Assembly (NCBI GenBank): GCA_015658775.1
Contig: DQOF01000105.1
Location: 1 to 37,517 of the forward strand
Direction of reading: 5' to 3'
Length of the DNA: 37,517 nucleotides
From: Acidimicrobiia bacterium
Lineage (GTDB): Bacteria; Actinomycetota; Acidimicrobiia; Acidimicrobiales; MedAcidi-G1
Shown: in pieces, positions 1-8,826 of the stretch
Numbering within the stretch: position 1 is the stretch's first letter
Layout: each line of letters begins with the position of its first letter
Translations under genes and position numbers: made by a program
The notes under the pieces: model-generated
What the model saw: the letters and a program-made list of their open reading frames with translations, nothing else
What the model was told of the DNA's origin: nothing
Database searches by the model: none

Positions 1-730
1 TCAGGCCCCGGGGTGGAGCCGGCTTCCCGGCCTCCTGCCGGTCATGGGCTGCGAGCACCGTGGAGACGGCCGTCGCCGGCAACCGCCCCTCGCCGATCCG
101 GACCAGGACCCCGACTATGGACCTGACCATCTGGTGGCAGAAGGCCGAGGCCGTGATCTCGAACACCAGCACGCCATCGCTGTCTGGACCACTCCAGCCG
201 GCGGCCTCTACACGCCGCACGAGGACGGTGGCGCTCTCGCTGAGGGGATTCGTGCGACGCCGGCAGAACGAGGTGAAGTCGTGCATGCCCACCAGGTCTC
301 CGGCAGCCCGGTTCATGGCCGCCGTGTCCAACGGCGCCTCCACGTGCCAGGTGGTGGTCGAGAGGAACGGATCCGGGTCGGCCCGGTTCAGGACCCGGTA
401 GCGATAGGTCCGACCGGTGGCGCTGAACCGTGCGTCGAAGTCGGGGGCGGCGGGCTCCATCGCCGACATGACGATCGATGGTGCACAGAGGCGGTTCACC
501 GAGCGGCGGACACGACCCAGGTCGGCTTCGTCGGGAAGGTCGAAGCTGACCACCTGGCCCACGGCGTGGACGCCCCGGTCCGTGCGTCCGGCACAGGTGA
601 CCACCACATCGCAGCCGACCACTCTGGACAGGACGGCGTTCAGGTCGCCGGCGACGGTGCGGACACCCTCGTTCACGGCGAACCCCCGGAACGGGGTGCC
701 GTCGTAGGCGAGTCGGGCCCGGACCCGCAT
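1..730 (-). CDS. truA: tRNA pseudouridine synthase A (3' end cut by window edge)
   Basis: TruA converts uridines 38-40 of the tRNA anticodon arm to pseudouridine in the cytoplasm. The frame is open from ATG at 730 to base 1 with no stop; 243 codons are visible and the family is usually about 250-270 residues, so only the last few residues are missing. The motif AGRTDRGVHAVGQV (about residues 47-60) contains the catalytic Asp51, and the late motif FCHQMVRSIVG is typical of the family. The last visible residues, PPRGL, match the usual penultimate segment. It lies 61 nt after rplQ and is the last gene of the alpha-type operon, the common actinobacterial position. No convincing ribosome binding site precedes the ATG. 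Confidence 0.95.
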   Translation of the reverse strand, partial: MRVRARLAYDGTPFRGFAVNEGVRTVAGDLNAVLSRVVGCDVVVTCAGRTDRGVHAVGQVVSFDLPDEADLGRVRRSVNRLCAPSIVMSAMEPAAPDFDARFSATGRTYRYRVLNRADPDPFLSTTTWHVEAPLDTAAMNRAAGDLVGMHDFTSFCRRRTNPLSESATVLVRRVEAAGWSGPDSDGVLVFEITASAFCHQMVRSIVGVLVRIGEGRLPATAVSTVLAAHDRQEAGKPAPPRGL

Positions 731-791
731 GGCTACCAGCGGCCGGCTGCCGGACTACCGGGAAGCCCCGTTGTCGCCGCCCGACCCCGGA

Positions 792-1145
792 TCAGACCAG
801 CTCGATGCGGGCCATCGGCGCGTTGTCGCCGTGGCGCGGGCCCACCTTGAGCACCCGGGTGTAACCACCCGGCCGGTCGGCGTACCGGGGACCGATCTCG
901 TCGAAGAGCTTGGCGGTCATCTCCTTGTCACGCAGGAAGGACACGACCTGGCGGTGGTTGTGCAGACCGCCCTTCTTGGCCTTGGTGATGACCTTCTCGG
1001 CGATCGGGCGCATGGCCTTGGCCTTGGCCTCGGTCGTCGTTATCGCCTCTGCGGCGATCAGCGAGGCGACCAGGTTGGCCATCATCGACTTCTGGTGGGC
1101 CGAGCTGCCGCCGAAGCGGCGGCCCTTCTTGGGGGTTGCCTGCAT
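792..1145 (-). CDS. rplQ: Large ribosomal subunit protein bL17
   Basis: bL17 is a structural protein of the 50S subunit near the exit tunnel. The 117-residue product starts [20 protein letters not shown], with the family's conserved block ([19 protein letters not shown]) and the later [15 protein letters not shown] segment. Length matches the short core form without C-terminal extension. The gene starts 4 nt after the rpoA stop and precedes truA, so it is almost certainly cotranscribed with rpoA. Confidence 0.97.
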   Translation of the reverse strand: MQATPKKGRRFGGSSAHQKSMMANLVASLIAAEAITTTEAKAKAMRPIAEKVITKAKKGGLHNHRQVVSFLRDKEMTAKLFDEIGPRYADRPGGYTRVLKVGPRHGDNAPMARIELV

Positions 1146-1149
1146 GGTC

Positions 1150-2088
1150 TCAGTCCCGTGTCCGGAGGGACAGGCCGCGCTCGTCGAGCTTCTCGATCAC
1201 CTCGTCCAGCGACTTCTGTCCAAAGTTGGTCACTGTGAGCAGGTCGTCCTCGGTCTTCTCGAGGAGCTGCCCGATCGTGTCGACCTGGGCCCGCTTGAGG
1301 CAGTTGCGGGGGCGCTCGGAAAGGTCCAGGTCCTCGATCGGCAGGTCCATGTCGGGCGAACCGGTCGTGGCCGACTCGGCCTCGCTGAGCGCAAGGCCCA
1401 GGGGCTCGTCACTCATCTCCTCCACCAGCTGGACCAGGGCCCGCAGGGTCGCGCCTGCCGAGGCCAGGGCCTCACGGGGGGTGATGGTCCCGTCGGTCTC
1501 GATGTCGAGCACCAGGCGGTCGTAGTCGTTGGACTGTTCTACACGGGTGGGTGACACGTCGAATGCGACCCGACGGACCGGTGAGAAGAGTGCGTCCACG
1601 GGAATGACGCCGATGACGGCCTCGTCGCCCGACAGGCCTGCGGGCACGAAGCCCCGTCCACGCTCGATGGTCAGCTCGAAGGCCAGCCGGCCCTTTGCGT
1701 TGACCGTCGCGATGTGGAGGTCGGGGTTCATGACCTCGATGTCCTCATTGGTCTCGAGGGCAGTCGCCGTGACGATCGCCTCGCCCCGCACGTCCACACG
1801 AAGGGTGACCGGCTCGTCGCTGTGGCACCTCACCTCGAGGTCCTTCAGGTTCAGGATGATGTCGGTGATGTCCTCGACGACACCGTCGATGGTGCCGAAC
1901 TCGTGCAGGGCATCGTCGAACCTGACCTGGGTGACGGCCGCGCCCGGAATCGACGACAACAGCGTGCGCCGCAGGGAGTTCCCCAGTGAGTGGCCGAAGC
2001 CCGGCTCGAGCGGACCCACGGCGAACTGCTGACGGTTCCCCTCCACCTCGGTTTCGACCTCGACGATCGGTCGCTGAATTACCAGCAT
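1150..2088 (-). CDS. rpoA: DNA-directed RNA polymerase subunit alpha
   Basis: Alpha dimerises to scaffold RNA polymerase assembly, and its C-terminal domain contacts UP elements and activators. The 312-residue protein has the N-terminal domain (about 1-225, with [20 protein letters not shown] at about 28-47), an acidic linker, and the helix-hairpin-helix C-terminal domain ([18 protein letters not shown] to [14 protein letters not shown]). The Arg before NCLK corresponds to the DNA-contacting Arg265 of E. coli. It starts with ATG, 144 nt after rpsD; that spacer contains a strong hairpin. Length is normal for the family (about 310-350). Confidence 0.98.
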   Translation of the reverse strand: MLVIQRPIVEVETEVEGNRQQFAVGPLEPGFGHSLGNSLRRTLLSSIPGAAVTQVRFDDALHEFGTIDGVVEDITDIILNLKDLEVRCHSDEPVTLRVDVRGEAIVTATALETNEDIEVMNPDLHIATVNAKGRLAFELTIERGRGFVPAGLSGDEAVIGVIPVDALFSPVRRVAFDVSPTRVEQSNDYDRLVLDIETDGTITPREALASAGATLRALVQLVEEMSDEPLGLALSEAESATTGSPDMDLPIEDLDLSERPRNCLKRAQVDTIGQLLEKTEDDLLTVTNFGQKSLDEVIEKLDERGLSLRTRD

Positions 2089-2184
2089 GCCTGTCTACCT
2101 TCTTGCTGCGTTCCCGCTGCGTTGTGATTGGTGGTCCCCGTCGGGAACCTGTGGCCTGATTTCGTGACTCGTGATACCTGGTTC

Positions 2185-2222
2185 GTGCCGTGCCCACCGG
2201 GGCTGCGGTGGGACCGCGGCAC
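2185..2222 (-). other. Two-step hairpin in the rpsD-rpoA spacer
   Basis: In the 144-nt spacer, GTGCCG (2185-2190) pairs with CGGCAC (2217-2222), and inside it CCCACCG (2193-2199) pairs with CGGTGGG (2206-2212) around a 6-nt loop, with a small internal loop between the two stems. No T-run follows on the minus strand, so it does not look like a simple intrinsic terminator. It could be an mRNA processing or stabilising structure, or a regulatory site; the role is inferred only. Confidence 0.6.
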
Positions 2223-2232
2223 GGATGCCGGA

Positions 2233-2850
2233 CTACTTGCTGTAGAGCTCCACTACCAGCTGCTCGCGCAGCGGAACGTCGATCTGGTCCCGCAGCGGCA
2301 ACTCTTTGACCGTGACCTCGTGGCCACCGTCAGCCACCTCCAGCCAGGCCGGGGCCTGTCTGTCCAGAACGTCGATGTTCCACTGCACGACGACCATGTT
2401 GCGGGCCTTCTGGCGCAGGGTCACGACCTGACCCTTCTTGAGGCGGTAGCTCGGGATGTCGACCCTGCGACCATCCACGTCGACGTGCCCGTGGTTGACC
2501 AGTTGGCGTGCCTGCGGGCGGGTGGCCGCCATGCCGGCCCGGTAGACCACGTTGTCCAGCCTCAGCTCCAGGAACCGGAGCAGGTTGTCCCCGGTGACGC
2601 CCTCGCGGCGATTGGACTCCTCGTAGAGGCGACGGAACTGGCGCTCGGTGAGGCCGTAGGAGAAGCGTGCCTTCTGCTTCTCCTGGAGCTGCGTCAGGTA
2701 CTCGGAGGGGTTGCCACGGCGGCGCGTGCGGCCATGTTCGCCCGGAGGGTACGGGCGCTTGTCGAGGGCGATGGTCTCGCCCTTGGTTCCGAAGATATTG
2801 ACGCCCAGGCGCCGGGATATCCGTGCCCTGGGACCGGTGTAGCGGGACAT
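2233..2850 (-). CDS. rpsD: Small ribosomal subunit protein uS4
   Basis: uS4 is a primary 16S rRNA binding protein that nucleates 30S assembly and takes part in decoding fidelity. The 205-residue protein begins [21 protein letters not shown]; the S4 RNA-binding domain is at about residues 94-160 (RLDNVVYRAGMAATRPQARQLV, then HGHVDVDGRRVDIPSYRLKKG). No CxxC zinc motif is present near the N-terminus, so this is the zinc-free form. ATG at 2850 overlaps the rpsK stop by 1 nt (TGATG), implying translational coupling. Confidence 0.97.
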   Translation of the reverse strand: MSRYTGPRARISRRLGVNIFGTKGETIALDKRPYPPGEHGRTRRRGNPSEYLTQLQEKQKARFSYGLTERQFRRLYEESNRREGVTGDNLLRFLELRLDNVVYRAGMAATRPQARQLVNHGHVDVDGRRVDIPSYRLKKGQVVTLRQKARNMVVVQWNIDVLDRQAPAWLEVADGGHEVTVKELPLRDQIDVPLREQLVVELYSK

Positions 2851-3248
2851 CAGACCCTCCGTCGCTTCGGTGGCCGGCACCCGTTGTGGGGGATCGGGGT
2901 GACGTCCTTGATGCCGGTCACCTCGATGCCGGTGCTCTGGATCGTGCGTATGGCGGTCTCGCGCCCCGAGCCGGGGCCCCGGACCACCACGTCCACCTTG
3001 CGGACGCCGTGCTCCATGGCCTGGCGTGCGCACTGTTCGGCGGCCATCTGCGCAGCGAACGGCGTCGACTTGCGCGAGCCCTTGAAGCCGACGTTGCCGG
3101 CGGTCGCCCAGGCGATGGTGTTGCCACCGAGGTCGGTGATGGTGATGATCGTGTTGTTGAAGGAGCTCTTGATGTGCGCCACCCCGTGCGGGACGTTCTT
3201 GCGCTCCTTCTTGCGGGGACGGCGGCCCCCGGCTGATGGCTTAGCCAT
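2850..3248 (-). CDS. rpsK: Small ribosomal subunit protein uS11
   Basis: uS11 forms part of the 30S platform and touches mRNA near the E site. The 132-residue product has a basic N-terminal tail and the family core [38 protein letters not shown] and the C-terminal [18 protein letters not shown]. Length is typical for actinobacteria. It starts 2 nt after the rpsM stop and overlaps rpsD by 1 nt. Confidence 0.97.
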   Translation of the reverse strand: MAKPSAGGRRPRKKERKNVPHGVAHIKSSFNNTIITITDLGGNTIAWATAGNVGFKGSRKSTPFAAQMAAEQCARQAMEHGVRKVDVVVRGPGSGRETAIRTIQSTGIEVTGIKDVTPIPHNGCRPPKRRRV

Positions 3249-3250
3249 GG

Positions 3251-3625
3251 CTATACGGCCTTCTTCTTGTTGGCGATCGTCTTGCGGGGGCCCTTGCGGG
3301 TGCGGGCGTTGGTGTGGGTGCGCTGCCCGCGGACCGGCAGGCCGCGGCGGTGGCGGAGTCCCTGGTAGCAGCCGATGTCCATCTTGCGCTTGATGTTCTG
3401 AGAGACATCACGCCGGAGGTCACCCTCGACCTTGAGCTGCTGGTCCACGAACGCCCTGATGTGGGTGATCTCCTCATCGGTGAGATCCTTCACCCGGGTG
3501 GACGGGTCGACGCCCGTGCCCTCGCAGACAAGGCCCGCGGTGGTACGGCCGATGCCGTGGATGTAGGTGAGCGAGACGAGGACCCGCTTGTCGCTGGGGA
3601 CGTCTACGCCTGAGATTCGTGCCAT
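3251..3625 (-). CDS. rpsM: Small ribosomal subunit protein uS13
   Basis: uS13 lies in the 30S head and contacts 50S (bridge B1) and P-site tRNA. The start at 3625 gives [26 protein letters not shown], the normal family N-terminus; the upstream in-frame extension has no family similarity and was left out. The product has 124 residues with the helix-two-turn-helix region and a basic tail ([23 protein letters not shown]). The gene lies 13 nt after rpmJ and 2 nt before rpsK. Confidence 0.97.
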   Translation of the reverse strand: MARISGVDVPSDKRVLVSLTYIHGIGRTTAGLVCEGTGVDPSTRVKDLTDEEITHIRAFVDQQLKVEGDLRRDVSQNIKRKMDIGCYQGLRHRRGLPVRGQRTHTNARTRKGPRKTIANKKKAV

Positions 3626-3638
3626 GTCGTGTGTTCCC

Positions 3639-3752
3639 CTAGCCCTGGCGCTGCTTGTGCCGGGGGTTGCTGCAGATGACGTGAACGCGGCCGTGGCGCC
3701 GGATGACCCTGCACTTCTCACACATTCGCTTCACGCTTGTTCGGACTTTCAT
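3639..3752 (-). CDS. rpmJ: Large ribosomal subunit protein bL36, zinc-binding form
   Basis: bL36 is the smallest 50S protein. The 37-residue product [20 protein letters not shown]... keeps the zinc ligands Cys11, Cys14, Cys27 and His32, so it is the zinc-containing (C+) form. It lies between infA (50 nt upstream) and rpsM (13 nt downstream), the standard order. The product is too short to be picked up by length filters but is unmistakable by sequence. Confidence 0.96.
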   Translation of the reverse strand: MKVRTSVKRMCEKCRVIRRHGRVHVICSNPRHKQRQG

Positions 3753-3802
3753 ATGTTTCTCGTTCGGTACCTGGATCGGTATGTCGGAATCCGGCTGCCC
3801 GG

Positions 3803-4027
3803 CTACTTGTAGCGGTAGGTGATCCGGCCACGCTGGAGGTCGTAGGGAGTCAACTCCACCTGGACACGGTCGCCCGGAAGGATGCGGATGTAGTGCATCC
3901 TCATCTTGCCGGAGATGTGGGCCAGCACGTTGTGGCCGTTCTCCAACTCGACCCGGAACATAGCGTTCGGCAACGGCTCGAGGACCGTTCCCTCCATCAC
4001 GATCGCGTCTTCTTTGGATTTCGTCAG
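3803..4027 (-). CDS. infA: Translation initiation factor IF-1, probable CTG start
   Basis: IF-1 occupies the ribosomal A site during initiation. The core [20 protein letters not shown], then [19 protein letters not shown] and the terminal [13 protein letters not shown], is a textbook S1-like OB fold. ATG (3997) or GTG (4000) starts would remove the first 9-10 family residues. Reading upstream in frame gives (M)[14 protein letters not shown] from a CTG at 4025-4027, preceded 7 nt earlier by GGGAG, giving the usual length of 74 residues. An out-of-frame ATG-TCC-TGA overlaps this CTG; a one-base sequencing deletion that hides a normal ATG start is the main alternative. A promoter lies about 120 nt upstream. 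Confidence 0.93.
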   Translation of the reverse strand: MTKSKEDAIVMEGTVLEPLPNAMFRVELENGHNVLAHISGKMRMHYIRILPGDRVQVELTPYDLQRGRITYRYK

Positions 4028-4147
4028 GACATTGCTCCCGGTCCAACGGTGCTACTGGAAGATCTCGTCGGCCTGGCGAGCAGGCGGAGGCAACTACTGC
4101 CCTCGTCCACATGGCGCGGGCGCAGGCCCGGCCGAGGCCGAGGGACA

Positions 4148-4176
4148 ACGCTATCGCAGGCCTTCCGAGGGTCCAA
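4148..4176 (-). promoter_or_regulatory. Sigma-70-like promoter for infA-rpmJ-rpsM-rpsK-rpsD-rpoA
   Basis: On the minus strand TTGGAC (4171-4176) and TAGCGT (4148-4153) are separated by exactly 17 nt. They lie in the 184-nt gap between adk and infA where map normally sits. The predicted transcript would begin near 4141, leaving a leader of about 115 nt before infA. Confidence 0.6.
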
Positions 4177-4211
4177 CCTGACCACCCCCGCTCGACCACC
4201 CGATGGGCCGT

Positions 4212-4799
4212 TCACGACACCGACCCGTCCAGAACGGCTCCGTCCAGTGCAACGCACAGGCGGCTGAAGACCTCGTCCTCGGCTCCCTGGCCATCGACCA
4301 CGGTCAAAAGGCCACGCTCCTCGAACCAGGCCAGGAGCGGTGCCGTCTCCGACTCGTAGAGACCGAGGCGTCGGCTGATCGCCTCTTCGGTGTCGTCCAC
4401 CCGACCCCTGGCGACCATTCGGCCGGTGACAACGTCGACCGGCACCTCCAGGTTCAGCGCCCCGCCCAGGACCGAGCCGGCTGCACCCAGGATGTCCTCG
4501 AGCGCCTCCGCCTGGGCCGGGGTGCGGGGGAAGCCGTCCAGCAGGAATCCGTGTTCGACGACATCGGCTTCGGCCAGTCGCTCGGTCACGATGCCGATCA
4601 TGATCTCGTCCGACACCAGCTCGCCGGCGTCCACGCGAGCCCGTGCCTGTCGCCCCAGATCGCTGCCTGCCACCACTGCCGAGCGCAGCATGTCGCCGGT
4701 GGAGATGTGGACGATCCCGTAGGCGTCGACGAGGCGCGCGCTCTGGGTGCTCTTGCCTGAGCCCTGACGACCCAGGATGACGAGGCGCATGGCGGCCAC
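4212..4799 (-). CDS. adk: Adenylate kinase, short-LID form
   Basis: Adk interconverts ATP + AMP and 2 ADP in the cytoplasm. The 195-residue protein has the P-loop GRQGSGKST (10-18; the usual form is GPPGAGKGT), the NMP-binding segment with STGDMLR, and DGFPRT (88-93). The zinc/LID insertion is missing, as in the short actinobacterial enzymes. The GTG at 4799 is placed 9 nt after AGGAA; the ATG at 4790 is the alternative start and gives the more usual MRLVILG N-terminus. It follows secY at a short gap, the standard order, but map does not follow. Confidence 0.95.
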   Translation of the reverse strand: MAAMRLVILGRQGSGKSTQSARLVDAYGIVHISTGDMLRSAVVAGSDLGRQARARVDAGELVSDEIMIGIVTERLAEADVVEHGFLLDGFPRTPAQAEALEDILGAAGSVLGGALNLEVPVDVVTGRMVARGRVDDTEEAISRRLGLYESETAPLLAWFEERGLLTVVDGQGAEDEVFSRLCVALDGAVLDGSVS

Positions 4800-4830
4800 G
4801 GTTTCAGATTCCTGCCTGTCGGACCAACGG

Positions 4831-6162
4831 CTACTTGAGGAAGCCCTCGTAGTTGCGCATGGTCAACTGCGAGTCGACCTGCTTCATCGTCTCCAGCGAC
4901 ACGCCGGCGGCGATGAGTATCGAGATTCCCACGAAGCCGAACCCTGCCGCTCCGGCACCCGCCGAGCCGCCGACACCTGAACTGGTGTCCAGGAACACGT
5001 TGATCATGATCGAGGGGATCAACGCCACGCATGCCAGGAACAGGGCGCCCGGCAGGGTGATCCTGGAGAGGATCCTGGCTAGGTAACGCTCGGTCTGGTA
5101 GCCGGGCCTGATCCCCGGCACGAAGCCGCCCTGCTTGCGGATCGTGTCTGCCTGCTTGACGGGATCGAAGGTGATCGCCGTGTAGAAGTAGGCGAAACCG
5201 ACTATCAGCACACTGGTGATTCCGAAGTAGAAGACGTTGTTGGGCTGGGCCAGGTTGTCGTTGATCCACCTCCTGAAGCCGTCCCACGGAAGGGCGGCCG
5301 CCAACAGCACGGGCAGGTAGAGGACCGAAGAGGCGAAGATGATCGGGATCACACCGGACTGGTTCACCTTCAGCGGAATGTAGGTGTTCTGCCCGCCGTA
5401 CATCCGACGTCCCACGACCCGCTTGGCGAACTGCACCGGTATCCGGCGCTGGCCCTGCTCGACGAAGACGATGGCGGCGACGAGGCCGACCAGCACCACG
5501 AGCACGATCCCCAGCGCCACCGGCCCGTTCTCGGCGTGGATCAGCGACCCCTGGGCCGGGAAGCTGCTGATGATCGAGACCATGATCAACAGCGACATGC
5601 CATTGCCGATGCCCTTCTGGGTGATGAGCTCGCCCATCCACATGAGCAGCGCCGTGCCGGCGGTGAGGGTCAGGACGACCAAGCTCACAGTTCCGATGTG
5701 GAAGTTGGGCAACAGGTTCGCACCCGACGACCCGCTGATGGAGTTGCCGCCGCTGTTGAACAGGAACGCGAAGCTCGTCGACTGGATGACCGCTATGGCG
5801 ACGGTCAGGTAGCGGGTCCACTGGGTGATCTTGCGCTGGCCCACCGCCCCCTGCTGCTGCCACTGCTCGATCTTGGGCACCACCACGCCCAGGACCTGCA
5901 TGATGATCGACGACGTGATGTAGGGCATCACGCCCAGGGCGAATACGGCGAAGGTCGTCAGCGCACCACCCGAGAACAACTGCATGAAGGCCAGCACGCC
6001 GCCCTGGTTGGCCCGGTCGCGCAGCAACTGGACCTGCTCGACGTCGATACCGGGCGCGGGCATGAAGGCGCCGACCCGGTACAGCAGGATCATGAGCAGG
6101 GTGAACAGGATCCGCTTGCGCAGATCGGCGACCCTGAACATGTTCAGCATGCTGGAAATCAC
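4831..6162 (-). CDS. secY: Protein translocase subunit SecY
   Basis: SecY is the channel subunit of the SecYEG translocon in the cytoplasmic membrane. The 443-residue protein has about ten hydrophobic segments, starting with ILFTLLMILLYRVGAFMPAPG and including the plug and lateral gate region after it. It ends with the family-typical MRNYEGFLK. The GTG at 6162 follows GGGAG at 5 nt and is preferred; ATG at 6150 gives an N-terminus closer to relatives but lacks a binding site. It lies 55 nt after rplO. Confidence 0.97.
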   Translation of the reverse strand: MISSMLNMFRVADLRKRILFTLLMILLYRVGAFMPAPGIDVEQVQLLRDRANQGGVLAFMQLFSGGALTTFAVFALGVMPYITSSIIMQVLGVVVPKIEQWQQQGAVGQRKITQWTRYLTVAIAVIQSTSFAFLFNSGGNSISGSSGANLLPNFHIGTVSLVVLTLTAGTALLMWMGELITQKGIGNGMSLLIMVSIISSFPAQGSLIHAENGPVALGIVLVVLVGLVAAIVFVEQGQRRIPVQFAKRVVGRRMYGGQNTYIPLKVNQSGVIPIIFASSVLYLPVLLAAALPWDGFRRWINDNLAQPNNVFYFGITSVLIVGFAYFYTAITFDPVKQADTIRKQGGFVPGIRPGYQTERYLARILSRITLPGALFLACVALIPSIMINVFLDTSSGVGGSAGAGAAGFGFVGISILIAAGVSLETMKQVDSQLTMRNYEGFLK

Positions 6163-6217
6163 ATTTGCTCCCGTGTGTCGGGGGTGTCCCGGGCGGACCC
6201 GGGAACGACGGACTGGT

Positions 6218-6703
6218 TCAGCGGTTCATCAGCGCGTTGCCGCTGGCCGGAGGCCGGACAGCGAACGGCAGGGGCAGCTTCTGGACGCTCCCGCCGGCAG
6301 CCACGATGGCGGCCTCGGCAGAGCCCGAGAAGGCGTGTGCGCTGACGTTCACGGCGCGGGTGACCGCTCCGCGACCCAGAACCTTGACCAATGCCCGCTT
6401 GCCCACCAGGCCCTTGGACAACAGGGTCTCGGGAGTCACCTCGGTGAGGCCGGAGTCCTCGATGGTGTCCAGGTTCACGGCCTGGTACTCGACACGGAAC
6501 GGGTTCTTGAAACCCTTCAACTTCGGGATGCGCTGGTTGAACGGCATCTGGCCGCCCTCGAAGCCGATACGGACCGTGTTGCGGGCCCGCTGGCCCTTCA
6601 TGCCGCGACCGGCGGTCTTGCCGCCCTTGCCGCCGATGCCCCTGGCGACCCTCTTGCGGCGCCTGTGGGCCCCGGGTGGCGGGGTCAGATCATGGACCTT
6701 CAT
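6218..6703 (-). CDS. rplO: Large ribosomal subunit protein uL15
   Basis: uL15 is a late-assembling 50S protein with a long basic N-terminal extension that penetrates 23S rRNA. The 161-residue product begins MKVHDLTPPPGAHRRRKRVA and contains the glycine-rich GGKGGKTAGRGMKGQRAR block, then the globular domain. It starts 1 nt after the rpmD stop and precedes secY, the conserved spc order. Confidence 0.97.
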   Translation of the reverse strand: MKVHDLTPPPGAHRRRKRVARGIGGKGGKTAGRGMKGQRARNTVRIGFEGGQMPFNQRIPKLKGFKNPFRVEYQAVNLDTIEDSGLTEVTPETLLSKGLVGKRALVKVLGRGAVTRAVNVSAHAFSGSAEAAIVAAGGSVQKLPLPFAVRPPASGNALMNR

Positions 6704-6704
6704 C

Positions 6705-6902
6705 TCACTCGACCTCCTCTACCTCGACCAGGTGCGGAACCCGGGCGATCATGCCCCGGATCTCGCCACGGTCGGGAAGGGTGTTGCTGCGACCGATCTT
6801 TCCGAGTCCGAGTGCGCGCAGGGTGCCGCGCGCCTTGGGCTTGGCCCCGATGCCTGATCGGACCTGGGTGACCCGGAGCCGGGCCTCGGACGATCTGCTC
6901 AT
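6705..6902 (-). CDS. rpmD: Large ribosomal subunit protein uL30
   Basis: uL30 is a small 50S protein. The 65-residue product [20 protein letters not shown]... has the family pattern of an N-terminal strand, then [19 protein letters not shown] and a C-terminal [11 protein letters not shown]. The ATG overlaps the rpsE stop by 4 nt (ATGA), indicating coupled translation. Length is normal (about 60). Confidence 0.95.
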   Translation of the reverse strand: MSRSSEARLRVTQVRSGIGAKPKARGTLRALGLGKIGRSNTLPDRGEIRGMIARVPHLVEVEEVE

Positions 6903-7504
6903 GCCGACGCTCCCTCACCGACCGACGCATCGGCCCGTTCGGGTGCGGGGTCCGTGGTGCCCGCTTCCGTCCGCCGGTAGGCGGCGAGCATGGCCTTTGG
7001 AACGAACTCCTCGGGATCCAGGCCGCGCAGCCTGGCTACGTCGTCGGGCCTGCGCAGGCCCTTCAGCCCGGCGATGGTCGCCCGTGCCACGTTGATGTGG
7101 TTCGCGGATCCCATCGACTTGCAGAGCACGTCGTGGATTCCGGCCTCCTCCAGGATGGCGCGGGCGGCGCCTCCGGCGATCACACCGGTACCGGGAGCGG
7201 CAGGCTGCAGCAGCACCCGTCCGGCGCCCGTCACACCGAGGATTGGGTGGATGATCGTGGAACCGGCGAGCGCCACGCTGAACAGGTTGCGCTTCGCCTC
7301 TTCGGTGCCCTTCTGGATCGCCAGGGGCACCTCCTTGGCCTTGCCGTAACCCAGGCCGACTCGGCCTGCGCCGTCACCCACCACTACGAGTGCGGTGAAC
7401 GAGAACCGGCGGCCGCCCTTGACGACCTTGGCCACCCGGTTGATGTGGATGACCCGGGACTCCCGCAGGGAGGCGTCGTCGCTGTTGCGTCTCTGTTGTG
7501 CCAC
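6899..7504 (-). CDS. rpsE: Small ribosomal subunit protein uS5
   Basis: uS5 lines the mRNA entry channel and affects decoding fidelity. The 201-residue protein has the double-stranded-RNA-binding-like N-domain ([40 protein letters not shown]) and the C-domain with [15 protein letters not shown] and [20 protein letters not shown]. About 30 extra C-terminal residues ([20 protein letters not shown]) form a low-complexity tail. The start is GTG, overlapping the rplR TAG by 1 nt. Confidence 0.97.
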   Translation of the reverse strand: MAQQRRNSDDASLRESRVIHINRVAKVVKGGRRFSFTALVVVGDGAGRVGLGYGKAKEVPLAIQKGTEEAKRNLFSVALAGSTIIHPILGVTGAGRVLLQPAAPGTGVIAGGAARAILEEAGIHDVLCKSMGSANHINVARATIAGLKGLRRPDDVARLRGLDPEEFVPKAMLAAYRRTEAGTTDPAPERADASVGEGASA

Positions 7505-7860
7505 TAGAACTCCAGTCCTGCCTCGCGGGCGGCATCGGCGAGCGCCGCCACCCGACCGTGGTACCTGTAACCACCACGATCGAAGACCACGGCATCGATC
7601 CCGGCTGTGCGAGCCCGCTCCGCCACGACCCGACCCACCTCTGTCGCAGCGGCGACACCGGTCGCAGCGTCGGCGACGCCGACCTGCTGGCTGGACGCCG
7701 AGGCCAGGGTGGAGCCCGTCTGATCGTCGATGACCTGGGCCGAGATGTGCCTGCTCGAGCGGAACACGGCGAGCCTGGGGCGTGCCGCGCTGCCGCGCAC
7801 GGCTTTGCGTACCCTCCGATGCCTACGGAGGCGTCCCGTACGTCGATTGCTGGTGCTCAC
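7504..7860 (-). CDS. rplR: Large ribosomal subunit protein uL18
   Basis: uL18 binds 5S rRNA and helps place it in the central protuberance. The 118-residue product has a basic N-terminus ([20 protein letters not shown]), [20 protein letters not shown] and the terminal [26 protein letters not shown]. The GTG start overlaps the rplF stop by 4 nt. Length and order are standard. Confidence 0.97.
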   Translation of the reverse strand: MSTSNRRTGRLRRHRRVRKAVRGSAARPRLAVFRSSRHISAQVIDDQTGSTLASASSQQVGVADAATGVAAATEVGRVVAERARTAGIDAVVFDRGGYRYHGRVAALADAAREAGLEF

Positions 7861-8396
7861 TTCGCCGCCTTTCCGGCCTTGCGGGCCACATATTCACCGA
7901 GATACCTGATTCCCTTGCCCTTGTAGGGCTCAGGCTTGCGGTGCGACCTGATGTCCGCAGCCACCTGGCCGACGGCCTGCTTGTCGATCCCCGACACGAT
8001 GATCCTCGTGGGTTCGGGCACGTCGAAGGTGACCCCCTCGGGGGCCTTGACCCTGATGGCGTGGCTGTAGCCCAACTGCAGTTCGAGGGCATCGTCGCCC
8101 TGGGCTGTCGCCCGGTAGCCGATGCCCACGATCTGGAGTTCCTTGGTGAAGCCCTCGGAGACGCCGATGACCATGTTGTTGACGAGCGAGCGCGCGAGGC
8201 CGTGCAGGGAGCGGTTCCGGCGCTCGTCGTCGGGACGCTCGACTATCAGCGTGTCACCGTCCCGGCGGACGCTGATCTCGCCGGGTACCTCAAGGTCGAT
8301 GGTTCCCCTGGGGCCGGTCACCTCGACACGACTGCCGTCGAGGGTCACCTCGACGCCGGGCGGCAGGGTTATGGGAGCCTTTCCGACTCGGGACAT
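7857..8396 (-). CDS. rplF: Large ribosomal subunit protein uL6
   Basis: uL6 lies at the base of the L7/L12 stalk near the sarcin-ricin loop. The 179-residue protein starts [20 protein letters not shown], with two related domains; the second ends in the signature [25 protein letters not shown]. Length is the family norm. It starts 12 nt after the rpsH stop. Confidence 0.97.
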   Translation of the reverse strand: MSRVGKAPITLPPGVEVTLDGSRVEVTGPRGTIDLEVPGEISVRRDGDTLIVERPDDERRNRSLHGLARSLVNNMVIGVSEGFTKELQIVGIGYRATAQGDDALELQLGYSHAIRVKAPEGVTFDVPEPTRIIVSGIDKQAVGQVAADIRSHRKPEPYKGKGIRYLGEYVARKAGKAAK

Positions 8397-8408
8397 GGGT
8401 GGCCTCCC

Positions 8409-8813
8409 TTACCAGACGTAGCAGAGGACCTCGCCGCCCATATGGCGGCGACGGGCCTCGCGGTCGCTCATGAGCCCCTTGCTGGTGCTGATCACGGCCA
8501 CGCCGAGACCTCCCAGTACGCGGGGAATCTTCGTCGAGTTCCTGTAGACGCGCAGGCCGGGCTTGGACACGCGCTTGACACCGCTGATGACGCGCTCCCG
8601 GTCGGGGGAGTACTTCATCTGGATGGTCAGCACCTTGCCCGGACCCTCCGGGGCATCCGCCACGGTGTAGCCCGAGATGTATCCCTCGGACCTCAGGATG
8701 TCGGCCAGGGCGACCTTCTGCCTCGAGGACGGCATCGCCAGGCCCGTGTGCATCGCCTGGTTGGCGTTGCGTATGCGGGTGAGCATGTCGGCAACCGGAT
8801 CGGTCATTGTCAT
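8409..8813 (-). CDS. rpsH: Small ribosomal subunit protein uS8
   Basis: uS8 is a primary 16S rRNA binding protein of the 30S central domain. The 134-residue product has [19 protein letters not shown] near the N-terminus and the C-terminal signature [17 protein letters not shown]. The second ATG (8807) gives the more usual MTDP start; the first (8813) adds two residues. It follows the zinc-form rpsN at 13 nt. Confidence 0.97.
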   Translation of the reverse strand: MTMTDPVADMLTRIRNANQAMHTGLAMPSSRQKVALADILRSEGYISGYTVADAPEGPGKVLTIQMKYSPDRERVISGVKRVSKPGLRVYRNSTKIPRVLGGLGVAVISTSKGLMSDREARRRHMGGEVLCYVW

Positions 8814-8826
8814 CTCAGATCACCCC

